64,000 bases of DNA, taken from contig NZ_AQRA01000006.1 of assembly GCF_000626715.1 (NCBI RefSeq), forward strand, positions 1-64,000, written 5' to 3'. Position 1 is the stretch's first letter; each line of letters begins with the position of its first letter. Below the pieces are notes generated by a model. That model saw only the letters and a program-made list of their open reading frames with translations. It had not been told where the DNA came from and did no database searches. This stretch comes from Aquimarina atlantica (GTDB lineage Bacteria; Bacteroidota; Bacteroidia; Flavobacteriales; Flavobacteriaceae). This document shows, one piece after another, positions 45,470 through 53,923 of the stretch. The translations under genes were made by a program, and so were the position numbers.

Positions 45470-46339
45470 CTAGTTTCTTCGATCTTTTCTCTTTTTGTCT
45501 CTAGATCTTTGAGCGCTTCTTTTATTAGAATTTCCTTTTTTGTGGTTTTTAGAAGTAAACCGTCTTGAGTTATTAGTTCTTTTCTTTGGTTGAGTATCTT
45601 CTAATACAGAAGCTTCTTCTGTTTTACTCGAATCTCCAACATCGGTATTAAGAATCTCTAATTCTTTTTCTGTTAAATACCTCCATTCTCCTAAAGGAAC
45701 ATCAAGAGGAACATTCATGATTCTAATTCGTTTAAGCTTCATCACTTCGTATCCCAGGTATTCGCACATTCTTCGAATTTGACGATTAAGGCCTTGAGTC
45801 AACACGATTCTAAAATCATATTTACTAATTTGTTCTACTTCACATTTACGGGTTATAGTATCGAGAATCGGAACTCCATTACTCATTCGTTTTATAAATA
45901 ATGGATTGATTAATTTATTTACCGTTACTACATATTCTTTTTCATGATTATTTCTCGCTCTAAGAATTTTATTGACGATATCTCCATCACTAGTTAAAAA
46001 AATAAGCCCTTCACTAGGTTTATCTAATCGACCGATAGGAAAAATACGTTTAGGATAATTGATATAGTCAATGATATTATCCTTTTCATTTTTTGCTGTT
46101 GTACAAACTATACCAACAGGTTTATTAAAAGCAAGGTAGACGTGTTTTTCTTTCGTTTGATTTACTAAATCACCATCTACCCGAACAATATCATCGGGAG
46201 TAACTTTGGTTCCCATTTCTGGGACTTTACCATTAATAGTTACACGACCCTGGTCGATTAATTTATCTGCCTCACGACGTGAGCAATAGCCCACTTCGCT
46301 TAGATATTTATTAAGTCTGGTGAAATTTTTTTCAAGCAT
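45470..46339 (-). CDS. rluF: 23S rRNA pseudouridine synthase, RsuA/RluF type
   Basis: 289 aa. N-terminal S4 domain ([20 protein letters not shown]) and the catalytic motif [17 protein letters not shown], whose Asp is the nucleophile. [20 protein letters not shown] is the C-terminal signature of RluF/RsuA. A low-complexity, basic tail (residues about 245-289, rich in Lys, Arg and Ser) extends the enzyme and probably binds RNA. It modifies a uridine of 23S rRNA; RluF (U2604) is the best assignment, RluB possible. Confidence 0.87.
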   Translation of the reverse strand: MLEKNFTRLNKYLSEVGYCSRREADKLIDQGRVTINGKVPEMGTKVTPDDIVRVDGDLVNQTKEKHVYLAFNKPVGIVCTTAKNEKDNIIDYINYPKRIFPIGRLDKPSEGLIFLTSDGDIVNKILRARNNHEKEYVVTVNKLINPLFIKRMSNGVPILDTITRKCEVEQISKYDFRIVLTQGLNRQIRRMCEYLGYEVMKLKRIRIMNVPLDVPLGEWRYLTEKELEILNTDVGDSSKTEEASVLEDTQPKKRTNNSRRFTSKNHKKGNSNKRSAQRSRDKKRKDRRN

Positions 46340-46391
46340 ACAATAAAAATAGTATGCAAAGATAATGGTTATAACAAAATGATAAATGGTA

Positions 46392-47405
46392 TTAATTTAA
46401 TTTTAATTCTTTAATATCAACCTTCCCATCTGGTGAGATTAAGAAATATTTTGGGTTTGTAACTTCTTTTTCAATTGGTTTTTGCTCCTTTGGTTTAGGT
46501 GTATACTGTAGTTTTATTTCCATACCTATTTGCACAACAGGTTCAACTATTGAGCTATTTATGACCATATCATAACCTTTATAAGAGATAGGATCATAAT
46601 AATATGTGGTTTGTTTTTTTGCAGCTACAATCCCTTGCTTCTTATTAAATGTGTCCAAAGAAGTGCTATGAAAAGCTTGGTAGCTTTTATAAAATTCTTT
46701 TGGAAAATGACAATATTTAGTATCTGCTATTGTTGGGTGATATGACGTTAAATCAAAACCCAAATCGGTATAGAATTGTTGTTTTTCTTTAAGAGTTTTC
46801 AGTATCTCTGTACGTAGTTGTTTGTATACAGTTTGTATATCGTTTATAAAATAGTCTACTTTTACAAGATTATAAATTTCGTTATTTGCACAGGTAGAAA
46901 GTATTTTCTCAAATTGATTTACATTAGTGAATTTTATATGGATGTTTTGTTGTAATTCAAAACCTTTAGGAACTTCATTGTATTTTTTGCTGAATAATTT
47001 TTTTTCTACTACAGTTTCATATACAGGAACAAATGAAATGACATCTATAATAAGATCTCCCTCTAAAATACCTTTGGTTCGCAATTCGTCTTTTACTTTT
47101 TCTACTCTCTCGTTCATTATCGTATTAGTTTCTTGGGATGTTTTTCCAATTTGTACGATATTAAAAATTGCTGTATACGAATCGGCAACAATATTGTTTA
47201 ATACTTTAGCATCAATTGTTATCACGGGATTAGGCGTTAAATCCTTTTGCCTAAATTGTTGTATTTGATTTCCATAAATATCAGCATTTGCTAATTCTGT
47301 GGGAACTATTATATTTTGCCTAGAAATAATTGTTGCGTTTCCTTTAATTTGAGCAAAAGCGGATAAACTAGAGAATACTAAGAAGATATAAATTAAATTT
47401 TTCAT
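46392..47405 (-). CDS. SIMPL domain (DUF541) protein
   Basis: 337 aa with a signal peptide (1-18, ending SAFAQ). SIMPL features: [12 protein letters not shown] near the start, [19 protein letters not shown] and the two [20 protein letters not shown]-like beta elements typical of DUF541. Members are exported and form oligomeric cages in some bacteria. The C-terminus contains a proline and lysine-rich linker ([12 protein letters not shown]). Function unknown. Confidence 0.82.
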   Translation of the reverse strand: MKNLIYIFLVFSSLSAFAQIKGNATIISRQNIIVPTELANADIYGNQIQQFRQKDLTPNPVITIDAKVLNNIVADSYTAIFNIVQIGKTSQETNTIMNERVEKVKDELRTKGILEGDLIIDVISFVPVYETVVEKKLFSKKYNEVPKGFELQQNIHIKFTNVNQFEKILSTCANNEIYNLVKVDYFINDIQTVYKQLRTEILKTLKEKQQFYTDLGFDLTSYHPTIADTKYCHFPKEFYKSYQAFHSTSLDTFNKKQGIVAAKKQTTYYYDPISYKGYDMVINSSIVEPVVQIGMEIKLQYTPKPKEQKPIEKEVTNPKYFLISPDGKVDIKELKLN

Positions 47406-47532
47406 GATATAGATTTGTCGTAAATCTATGTTGAAAGCCGGTTTTAGGAAAACAATAATGAGTAAATGGCCCTTTTAAATGAGGGAATTGCTTTTTTTTC
47501 AAAGAAAAGCTCTATTAGGATTTGTTTATGGC

Positions 47533-48372
47533 TTATGCTTTTAAAAAATCAATAATTATATTGTCAACTTCATCAAAAAATAGAGAGTGACCATAATTTT
47601 CTGTAGTTATAAATTGGGCATTGTTCCAATTTTTGCTAATACCTTCGGCTTCACTATATGGGGCGATATCATCATTTTTATCATGAATTAAAAGCCCTTT
47701 AACTACTAAATTTTTAGCGAAATTAGCCATAGAAAATTCATCAAAGTAGTAACCATGTTTTTCTTTAAAATAATGATTCAATGCCTTCATAAATTTAGGA
47801 GATAGTTTTAATATCTCCTGATACCCTTTCATGATCCTGGAAAGCTCTGAAGGAGGAGCTAATACAATTAGTTTTTCTATTTCTTCATTTTGATAGGTAT
47901 ATTGATGAAATATTGTTGCCATACCCCCAACAGAATGCCCAATCATATGATTAGGTCGATAGAGCTCAACGATTTTCTGAAGACACTTGGTGTATAAAGG
48001 GACGTTTAATATTTTTCCTGTAGAATTACCATGTGCGGGTGCATCAAAAGCAATTATATTGAATCCTTTTTTATGTAATTTTTGTATGAGTACTTTCCAT
48101 CGATGTGTATTACTTTCCCATCCATGAATTAATAAAATAGTTTCTCCCATACTAGACCATCTATAGGTTTGGATATAGACAGTATCAATAAGAATTATTT
48201 CATCTTCTGCTTCTTCGAGAAAACCTTCTTGTTCGGGTAATATTTTACCTTTTCTTGGGGTGCAGAATAAAGTGTAGGCTTTGTTAATTGCCTTTTTTGA
48301 ATTAAAAAAGAAAAGAAATTGGATGTATTTTCCAATAATAAGAGGCAAGTATTTTTTATATTTTTCTTTCAT
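47533..48372 (-). CDS. Alpha/beta hydrolase
   Basis: 279 aa. The oxyanion segment ILLIHGWESNTHRW, the nucleophile elbow MIGHSVGGMA (G-H-S-V-G), Asp in LLIHDKNDDIAPY and His in NYGHSLFF complete a catalytic triad. Substrate unknown. It overlaps the cupin gene by 4 nt, and the two are probably translated together. Confidence 0.88.
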   Translation of the reverse strand: MKEKYKKYLPLIIGKYIQFLFFFNSKKAINKAYTLFCTPRKGKILPEQEGFLEEAEDEIILIDTVYIQTYRWSSMGETILLIHGWESNTHRWKVLIQKLHKKGFNIIAFDAPAHGNSTGKILNVPLYTKCLQKIVELYRPNHMIGHSVGGMATIFHQYTYQNEEIEKLIVLAPPSELSRIMKGYQEILKLSPKFMKALNHYFKEKHGYYFDEFSMANFAKNLVVKGLLIHDKNDDIAPYSEAEGISKNWNNAQFITTENYGHSLFFDEVDNIIIDFLKA

Positions 48373-48737
48373 TCACCTTCACGATGTACTGCTTCCATAG
48401 TAAACGCAGGGAGGCAAATGGAAAGATACTCACATGCTGAATCAAAAGGGTTAGCATATTGAATTCTTGTGTTTTTTTCAATTTTAATAGATTGCCCTGA
48501 TTCTAATATTATTTTTTCTCCATCAATGATAAACTGTTTTTTGCCCCTAATAATATAGGTGTATTCATCAAACTCTGGAGTTTGAAAAGGTTCGCTCCAA
48601 TAAGGTGGCGCAATCATATGTGCGATACTAATTTGAGAATTTTGATCAGTTGCCATACCAAAATGCTCTTCTATTAATTTTCCATCGGTAGTCGGAACAA
48701 TAAAAGGGGATTTTTGGATCTGATATTTTTTACTCAT
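48369..48737 (-). CDS. Cupin domain protein
   Basis: 122 aa. One cupin barrel: AHMIAPPYWSEPFQTPEFDE with the first motif, FIIDGEKIILESGQSIKIEK with the second. The metal-binding His pattern of motif 1 (GxHxxxE) is only partly kept: SEPFQTPEFDEYTY has Glu but no clear His pair, so metal binding is uncertain. It is coupled to the hydrolase gene by a 4-nt overlap and preceded by a lipoprotein gene. Confidence 0.8.
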   Translation of the reverse strand: MSKKYQIQKSPFIVPTTDGKLIEEHFGMATDQNSQISIAHMIAPPYWSEPFQTPEFDEYTYIIRGKKQFIIDGEKIILESGQSIKIEKNTRIQYANPFDSACEYLSICLPAFTMEAVHREGE

Positions 48738-48748
48738 TTTTTTGTTTT

Positions 48749-49318
48749 TTAATTCGCCGTATCCCAGCTTATCCAGAAATGTTTAATTTTTGCAGAATCA
48801 GGTATATCTGTAGCTGTTATTTCTATATCTGTAGTAGATTGAAACTTTTTAGATAATTCTTTTTTATCGATGGTAAAATATGCCTGAATACTATCTACAA
48901 ATATTACTGCTGTACTTAGTGTGTTATTAATTTTTGAGATATTGTAATGGTCTTTGATATCTTTAAAAACTCCATCAGAAGATAAGCCCGAAGCAGTTTT
49001 ATATCTTGGATCTACAATTTGAATATTTTCTATAGTAGACAACGGATCTGATTCTTTATGAGCTTCTAAAACTAATAGCTTTGTTCCTCCTTTTTCATAA
49101 ATTTCTATTTCATTTACATTATTAAGAAATTGATCTCCAGCAGTTCTTTTTGCAATAGAATCATTGGCGTAGATAGAATCTAATTCTTTGATTTGTATTT
49201 CGTTGGTTAATAGCCCTATTCTATTATTGGTAATCTCAAACGGATCTTGTTTTTGTTCTTTTTGACAGCTATATAGTAATAGTGAAATAAGAAGAATTTT
49301 TAACATTCTCTTTGCCAT
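48749..49318 (-). CDS. Lipoprotein of unknown function
   Basis: 189 aa; lipobox LLLYSC near residue 19. The mature part has LGLLTNEIQIKELDSIYAND-like segments and FVDSIQAYFTIDKKELSKK; the ending IKHFWISWDTAN is unusual. I do not recognise the family. It lies 11 nt upstream of the cupin gene on the same strand, so the lipoprotein, cupin and hydrolase may be one unit. Confidence 0.7.
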   Translation of the reverse strand: MAKRMLKILLISLLLYSCQKEQKQDPFEITNNRIGLLTNEIQIKELDSIYANDSIAKRTAGDQFLNNVNEIEIYEKGGTKLLVLEAHKESDPLSTIENIQIVDPRYKTASGLSSDGVFKDIKDHYNISKINNTLSTAVIFVDSIQAYFTIDKKELSKKFQSTTDIEITATDIPDSAKIKHFWISWDTAN

Positions 49319-49358
49319 AACTAGATGATTTAGTGATTTGTTAAATTATAAACGTAAA

Positions 49359-50894
49359 TTATTTCAATAACTTATTAAGTACTCCTAAAGCTCCTCGAAT
49401 AAAAGTGGCACTGGTAAGTACTTTTATCACTGCTTTTTCTGTAGCACTAGCTCTTCTACTTTTAGATCGAGAACTAGATGAGCCCCTATTTAGTTTTTCT
49501 CTTTCCTTTTTGGCGGCTGCTTTAGCTTCTTCTGCTTCTGCTTTCTCAATTTTTTCGTTTAAAAGCTCATAAGCACTTTCCCTATCTATCTCTTCATTAT
49601 ACTTAGGGATGAGCTTTGATTTTTTAAGTAAGGCTTTTAATTCATTATCGCTTAGGATGTCCATTCGACTCATAGGAGCTCTTAGCATAGTTGCTGCCAA
49701 TGGGGTAGGACGTCCTTTTTCATCAAGAGCAGATACCAAAGCTTCCCCAATTCCCAAAGAAGTAAGTATTTCTTTGGTATCATAATATTCTGAAATGGGA
49801 TAATTCTCTGCAGTGAGTTTAATTGCTTTTCTATCCTTGGCTGTAAATGCTCTAAGTGCATGCTGAACTTTGAGCCCTAATTGACTTAAAACTCCATCAG
49901 GAACATCAGTTGGGTTTTGAGTTACAAAGTAAAGACCAACACCTTTGGATCGTATTAATTTTACGATACTCTCGATCTGGCCCATAAGTGCATTAGAAGC
50001 TTCTTTAAAAATGAGATGAGCCTCATCAAGAAAGATCACTAGTTCTGGTCTCCCGCTGTCCCCTTGTTCTGGGAAAGTACCATATATTTCTGCAAGAAGA
50101 CTAAGCATAAATGTAGAAAACAACTTTGGCTTATCCTGTATATCTGTTAACCTAATAATATTGATAATACCTCTACCGTTTTCATCAATTCTACATAAAT
50201 CCTGAACTTCAAAAGATTTTTCACCAAAAAAGAGATCCGCTCCCTGTTGTTCTAATTCGACAATTTTACGTAAAATTGATCCCGTTGATGCAGTAGAAAT
50301 ACGTCCATAATCCTTTTCTAATTCCTTTTTACCTTCTTGAGTAGCATATTGTAAGACTTTTTTTAGATCTTTTAAATCTAACAATGGTAATTTGTTATCA
50401 TCACAATATTTAAATATGATAGAAATAATTCCTGCTTGAGTTGTAGTAACATCAAGAATTCTGGATAGTAGAACTGGTCCGAACTCACTTACTGTAGCTC
50501 TTAGCCGAACACCATCCTGATCAGAAAGAGATAAAATCTCTACAGGAAAATCTTTGGCTTCGAATGGGATGCCTATTTTTTCATGACGTTCATCAATTTT
50601 GGGATGACCAGGACTGGCAGCTGCAATCCCACTAAGATCTCCTTTTATATCCATTAACAGTACAGGTATTCCTTGTTCACTTAGATTTTCTGCAAGTACT
50701 TGTAGAGTCTTAGTTTTACCTGTACCTGTAGCACCGGCAATTAATCCGTGGCGATTTAATGTTTTTAAAGGGATTTTTACATGAGCATCGGTTACTGTTT
50801 CACCATTATACATAGCGGCTCCCATAGTTAGGAAATCACCTTTGGTTTTATAGCCTTCGTTAATATGTTCAAGAAATGCCTGATTATCACTCAT
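49359..50894 (-). CDS. HerA-like helicase/ATPase (DUF853 family)
   Basis: 511 aa. Walker A in IAGATGTGKTKTLQVLAENL, Walker B in VIFLDEAHLIFKEAS, and GLYFVTQNPTDVP plus a further HerA-type motif. YKTKGDFLTMGAAMYNGETV at the N-terminus is the family start. A Lys/Ala/Ser-rich linker near residues 455-490 separates the ATPase from a short C-terminal helix. DUF853 members are often called helicase HerA-like; the partner nuclease NurA is not seen here. Housekeeping role is unclear. Confidence 0.87.
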   Translation of the reverse strand: MSDNQAFLEHINEGYKTKGDFLTMGAAMYNGETVTDAHVKIPLKTLNRHGLIAGATGTGKTKTLQVLAENLSEQGIPVLLMDIKGDLSGIAAASPGHPKIDERHEKIGIPFEAKDFPVEILSLSDQDGVRLRATVSEFGPVLLSRILDVTTTQAGIISIIFKYCDDNKLPLLDLKDLKKVLQYATQEGKKELEKDYGRISTASTGSILRKIVELEQQGADLFFGEKSFEVQDLCRIDENGRGIINIIRLTDIQDKPKLFSTFMLSLLAEIYGTFPEQGDSGRPELVIFLDEAHLIFKEASNALMGQIESIVKLIRSKGVGLYFVTQNPTDVPDGVLSQLGLKVQHALRAFTAKDRKAIKLTAENYPISEYYDTKEILTSLGIGEALVSALDEKGRPTPLAATMLRAPMSRMDILSDNELKALLKKSKLIPKYNEEIDRESAYELLNEKIEKAEAEEAKAAAKKEREKLNRGSSSSRSKSRRASATEKAVIKVLTSATFIRGALGVLNKLLK

Positions 50895-51005
50895 AATTAA
50901 ATATAATTTTGCATAAAAATAGGAATCTTAACTTTTCTATAGAAATTATAAGTTACTTTTAATATAAAGTAAATCATAATACTAATTTTTTATTATTTAG
51001 GATCC

Positions 51006-51464
51006 ATGAAAAAAATAACATTAATAATTTGTTTCTTCGCTTTTTTAATGAGTTGTAATACAAATACTATAAAGTCTGTAGATACGGTAGTTTTTCATAA
51101 AACGCACGAGCCTAAAAAATCAGCTGCTCCTTTTTCTGATGCTGTACAGGTAGGAAATCTATTTTTTCTGTCTGGCCAGGTAGGAATGGATCATAGTGTG
51201 AGAAAATTGGTGTCAGGAGGAATACAACCCGAAACAAAACAAACTTTAGAAAATATTAAAGCAGTTTTACAACATCATGGTATGAATATGGAAGATGTCG
51301 TAAAATGTACTGTGATTTTAGCTGATATAGAAGATTTTTCTGCTTTTAATGAAGTGTATAAAACCTACTTCCCACAAAAACCAGCACGTACCACCTTTGC
51401 TGCCAAAGGATTGGCTGTTGGTGCTAAGATCGAAATAGAATGTATCGCGGTTAAATCTGAATAA
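51006..51464 (+). CDS. RidA family lipoprotein
   Basis: 152 aa. A signal sequence with lipobox AFLMSC (residues 12-17) precedes a complete RidA domain: LFFLSGQVGMDHSVRKLVSG, LENIKAVLQHHGMNMEDVVK and the ending PARTTFAAKGLAVGAKIEIE with Arg and Glu of the imine-hydrolase site. RidA is normally cytoplasmic, so an exported lipid-anchored form is unusual. It precedes queE on the same strand by 133 nt; no functional link is obvious. Confidence 0.82.
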   Translation: MKKITLIICFFAFLMSCNTNTIKSVDTVVFHKTHEPKKSAAPFSDAVQVGNLFFLSGQVGMDHSVRKLVSGGIQPETKQTLENIKAVLQHHGMNMEDVVKCTVILADIEDFSAFNEVYKTYFPQKPARTTFAAKGLAVGAKIEIECIAVKSE

Positions 51465-51582
51465 AGAAGAGGTGTGTACAATGCTATAGATAGCAGATTA
51501 AGCCATTTTTGTTTGTATCTTATAATTTGATTAGTAGAGTTTTTAAGATGTAATTATTCTAAAATCGTAATTTAATATTATT

Positions 51583-51590
51583 TACATTTG
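51583..51590 (+). promoter_or_regulatory. TAnnTTTG element of queE; near-leaderless
   Basis: TACATTTG ends 7 nt before the queE ATG at 51598, so the transcript should have little or no 5' leader, as for tatA (22447). Confidence 0.55.
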
Positions 51591-51597
51591 CAACCTT

Positions 51598-52227
51598 ATG
51601 CAAAAGAGTATACAGAAATTGGTGAATGATGGTAAGATGCTTCCTTTGATGGAAGAGTTTTATACTATCCAGGGAGAAGGTTATCACAAAGGAACGGCAG
51701 CATATTTTGTTAGGATAGGTGGTTGTGATGTTGGGTGCCATTGGTGTGATGTAAAAGAAAGTTGGAATGCAGATTTACATCCTCCTACAGATACAAATGT
51801 TATCGTAGAAAATGCACTACAATATAGCGATGTAATTGTGGTTACAGGAGGAGAACCTCTTACCTGGGATATGACTATGTTAACTCAAGGACTTAAAAGC
51901 AAAGGAGCTAAAACTCATATTGAAACATCTGGGGCATATCCTCTGACAGGAGAATGGGACTGGATTTGTCTTTCTCCCAAAAAAGTAAAACTTCCTAAAG
52001 AGGAAGTTTATAAAAAGGCAGATGAGTTAAAATGCATTGTTTATAATAAAAGTGATTTTGAGTTTGCAGAAAGGCAAGCAGACAAGGTTTCTGATCATTG
52101 TGTATTGTATCTTCAACCCGAATGGAGTGTCCGCGAAAAAGTGATTCCTCTGATTGTGGATTATGTTATGAAAAATCCAAAATGGAAAGTTTCTCTTCAA
52201 ACTCATAAATACCTAAATATTCCTTAA
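51598..52227 (+). CDS. queE: 7-carboxy-7-deazaguanine synthase
   Basis: 209 aa, radical SAM. The [4Fe-4S] motif CDVGCHWCDVKESW is C-x3-C-x2-C, and the preceding FYTIQGEGYHKGTAAYFVRI is diagnostic of QueE. VTGGEPLTWD supplies the SAM-binding GGEP. It converts 6-carboxy-5,6,7,8-tetrahydropterin to 7-carboxy-7-deazaguanine, the committed step of queuosine precursor synthesis. Other que genes are not in the window. Confidence 0.95.
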   Translation: MQKSIQKLVNDGKMLPLMEEFYTIQGEGYHKGTAAYFVRIGGCDVGCHWCDVKESWNADLHPPTDTNVIVENALQYSDVIVVTGGEPLTWDMTMLTQGLKSKGAKTHIETSGAYPLTGEWDWICLSPKKVKLPKEEVYKKADELKCIVYNKSDFEFAERQADKVSDHCVLYLQPEWSVREKVIPLIVDYVMKNPKWKVSLQTHKYLNIP

Positions 52228-52370
52228 AAAATTCTATCACTTTGATTCTTAAGGCTTTTTAAATAAAAATACAAGTATTTAATGATTAATGGGTTATGGT
52301 TTTTCCATAATGTTGGGGATAATTCCCCATATTGTATTTTTTATTTTGAAGGAAAAAGACTACATTGTTT

Positions 52371-52478
52371 ATGGTTTTTCAATATTTTATATACTTTTTA
52401 CCCAGCTCTTTAAGTATTTATATCGAAATTATCATTTTTGTTTTACTACTTGTTTTGGTAGTGTTTAAATTTATGTGA
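52371..52478 (+). CDS. Candidate 35-aa hydrophobic ORF upstream of peptide gene 1
   Basis: ATG at 52371 to TGA at 52476: 35 codons, almost wholly hydrophobic (IEIIIFVLLLVLVVFKFM at the end), like a single membrane helix. It ends 21 nt before the first 32-aa peptide ORF and its last codons overlap that gene's -7 region. Upstream are small hairpins (TTATGG-CCATAA near 52294-52310, GGGGA-TCCCC near 52315-52328). It is not clearly related to the 32-aa family. AT-rich chance ORF is possible. Confidence 0.25.
   Translation: MVFQYFIYFLPSSLSIYIEIIIFVLLLVLVVFKFM
52466..52473 (+). promoter_or_regulatory. Near-consensus -7 element of peptide gene 1
   Basis: TAAATTTA differs from TAnnTTTG in the last base. 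It lies 26 nt before the ATG at 52500, the same spacing as in peptide gene 2, and the following AACAATTT resembles the leader of gene 3. Confidence 0.4.
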
Positions 52479-52499
52479 ACAATTTAAAATCAGTTTCTT

Positions 52500-52598
52500 A
52501 TGAAAAATTTTTACACTACATTTGGGTTAACTTTTAGGGCTTTTATCAGTTTTATAAAAGAATTACCAGGGGCATCTCTATATGCTATGCGTAGATAA
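52500..52598 (+). CDS. Tandem 32-aa peptide, copy 1
   Basis: 32 codons and TAA. The peptide starts MKNFYTTFGLTFRAFISF and ends IKELPGASLYAMRR. It aligns without gaps with three other ORFs in this island: 19 of 32 residues match copy 4 and 17 match copy 2. Shared residues are F4, F8, F18, L22-P23, A25 and A29, with a basic last residue. Hydrophobic residues at 4, 8, 12, 15, 18 and 22 fall on one face of an alpha helix. No signal peptide is recognised; the peptide is basic. Family and function are unknown to me. Confidence 0.72.
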   Translation: MKNFYTTFGLTFRAFISFIKELPGASLYAMRR

Positions 52599-52729
52599 CT
52601 ATCGTATAAAATATTATATAAACTTTTTGATTTTGAACGCGAATTTACCTTTCGTCGAATGTAAATGTCGTTTTAATTATTCTTTTAGACCAGCTAACGA
52701 TTTTTTTACTTACCAATGTAAATATGAGA

Positions 52730-52737
52730 TAAATTTG
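52730..52737 (+). promoter_or_regulatory. -7 element of peptide gene 2
   Basis: TAAATTTG matches TAnnTTTG exactly and ends 26 nt before the ATG at 52764. The -33 region has only a weak TTA (52706-52708, spacing 21). Confidence 0.6.
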
Positions 52738-52763
52738 TAACTGTAATTAAAAACCAGACAGTT

Positions 52764-52862
52764 ATGAAATATTTTACCTCTATTTTCGGATTAAGTTTTA
52801 ATGTAGTAATTAATTTTTTAAAAGATCTTCCAGGAGCATCTCAATATGCAATCAATAAATGA
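52764..52862 (+). CDS. Tandem 32-aa peptide, copy 2
   Basis: 32 codons and TGA, 165 nt after copy 1. It begins MKYFTSIFGLSFNVVINF and ends LKDLPGASQYAINK. The core LPGAS is encoded with different codons from copies 1 and 4 (CTT CCA GGA GCA TCT versus TTA CCA GGG GCA TCT), so the amino acids are kept while silent sites drift. A strong hairpin terminator follows at 52915. Function unknown. Confidence 0.72.
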   Translation: MKYFTSIFGLSFNVVINFLKDLPGASQYAINK

Positions 52863-53546
52863 TTATGATGAATGTACTAGTTTATTATCTTCGACCATTT
52901 TATTTATTAGATCCTTAGTAAGAGATTGTTTTGAGAAACAATCTCTTACTAATTTTTATAAGTAAGAAAAATATGATATAGTATATAAGAAAAAGACTAT
53001 ATCTTTTTGATAATAAATGTTCCTTTTTAAAAAATTGTTTTTTTGATTCTGATTAACCAAAAATACTTCATCTTCCCAGTATAATTAATAGTTTCTTAGG
53101 AATTTCAGGTCACTTTTAGTGATCAATTTGTTTTTAAGTTTTTATAAGAATAAACACTACAATTATTTTGATCAATAGACTTCATTATTTTCTCATAGTA
53201 TAACATTCATACTGAAGGAAAAAATATAGAAAAAAGTTATAAAGTATTTAGCATAATTTCCTTATTTGTATTTATAATAAGGAAGGAGTAACAGTATTTC
53301 CAGAATAATATATAAATATAATTGTGCTTTTTGGTTGTTTTGTACGTCTTAAGAAAATTTGATTAAAAAGATATAAAGGAAAAAAGGGGGAGAAAACCCC
53401 TAAAACACAGTTATATTGTGTAGGAAAAAACTCCAAAAATTAACATTCAAAAATCCATTTTTGATATTATAGCGTTTTTTGATGGTTTTACGTCTAAAAT
53501 TTCATTTTATCAAAGTTAATTTTTATTGGTCAAATGGGATAGACAT
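52863..53546. other. Hairpin-rich non-coding stretch between peptide genes 2 and 3
   Basis: About 680 bases without a related peptide ORF on either strand that I can find. It holds several inverted repeats: the terminator at 52915, TTCCTTATT/AATAAGGAA at 53258-53266 with 53276-53284, GGGG-CCCC near 53384-53400, CACA-TGTG near 53406-53420, and TCAAAAA/TTTTTGA at 53447-53464. A small RNA could be encoded here, but no promoter-terminator pair is clear. Confidence 0.45.
52915..52957 (+). terminator. 17-bp perfect terminator hairpin after peptide gene 2
   Basis: TTAGTAAGAGATTGTTT at 52915-52931 pairs fully with 52936-52952 across a TGAG tetraloop, followed by TTTTTA. It closes the copy 2 transcript about 50 nt after its stop codon. 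Confidence 0.88.
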
Positions 53547-53554
53547 TATCTTTG
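53526..53554 (+). promoter_or_regulatory. Promoter of peptide gene 3
   Basis: TTG at 53526-53528, 18-nt spacer, TATCTTTG at 53547-53554: a full match to the Bacteroidota consensus. The gap to the ATG at 53580 is 25 nt. Confidence 0.75.
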
Positions 53555-53579
53555 TATAACAATTTTAAATCAAAAGATG

Positions 53580-53678
53580 ATGAAGCTATTTTACGGTATT
53601 TTTTTTGTTGATATAAAGGCTTTAAAAACCTTTTTAAGACAATTACCATCGGCTTGCAGTAATGCAATCCATAGATAA
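53580..53678 (+). CDS. Tandem 32-aa peptide, copy 3
   Basis: The ATG at 53580 gives exactly 32 codons and aligns without gaps to the other copies; another ATG lies one codon earlier at 53577. The peptide begins MKLFYGIFFVDIKALKTF and ends LRQLPSACSNAIHR. It is the most diverged copy (about 14 of 32 identical to copy 4) but keeps F4, F8, F18, L22-P23, A25, A29 and the terminal Arg. The LPGAS core reads LPSAC, and Cys26 is unique to this copy. A short hairpin (AAAATTG / CAATTTT, 53688-53709) follows. Confidence 0.7.
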   Translation: MKLFYGIFFVDIKALKTFLRQLPSACSNAIHR

Positions 53679-53763
53679 GAATTTTTTAAAATTGTTGAGG
53701 GGCAATTTTGAAAACTAAATGAAACGAAAAAGAATAAGCTTTTGAAAAATTTATGTTAAGGAA

Positions 53764-53790
53764 TTGAGGGAAATTACCCCATTATCCTTG
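53764..53790 (+). promoter_or_regulatory. Fifth promoter-like element in the peptide island
   Basis: TTG at 53764-53766 and TATCCTTG at 53783-53790 (16-nt spacer, one mismatch to TAnnTTTG). CATTATCCTTGTATAA closely copies the promoter of gene 3 (CATTATCTTTGTATAA). It stands 32 nt before a short ORF at 53823. Confidence 0.45.
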
Positions 53791-53822
53791 TATAAAATAA
53801 CAAAGCATTAGGGGGTGGATTT

Positions 53823-53876
53823 ATGAGAACTAAGATTTTAGTGCTTATTATCGATAAAATCTTGATTTATATCTAA
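53823..53876 (+). CDS. Candidate 17-aa ORF, possible diverged unit
   Basis: ATG to TAA, 17 codons: MRTKILVLIIDKILIYI. It is hydrophobic with basic residues near the start. The distance from the -7-like element to the ATG is 32 nt, the same as in peptide gene 4. There is no clear sequence match to the 32-aa family. A 9-bp inverted repeat (AAGATTTTA 53832-53840 with TAAAATCTT 53855-53863) lies within it, so the transcript may instead be a structured RNA. Confidence 0.25.
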   Translation: MRTKILVLIIDKILIYI

Positions 53877-53892
53877 AATATATATAAATTTA

Positions 53893-53923
53893 TTGACATC
53901 GAGTTATATCAGTATTATATTTG
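53893..53923 (+). promoter_or_regulatory. Promoter of peptide gene 4
   Basis: TTG at 53893-53895, 20-nt spacer, TATATTTG at 53916-53923: a full consensus match. The start codon is 32 nt further. Confidence 0.75.
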
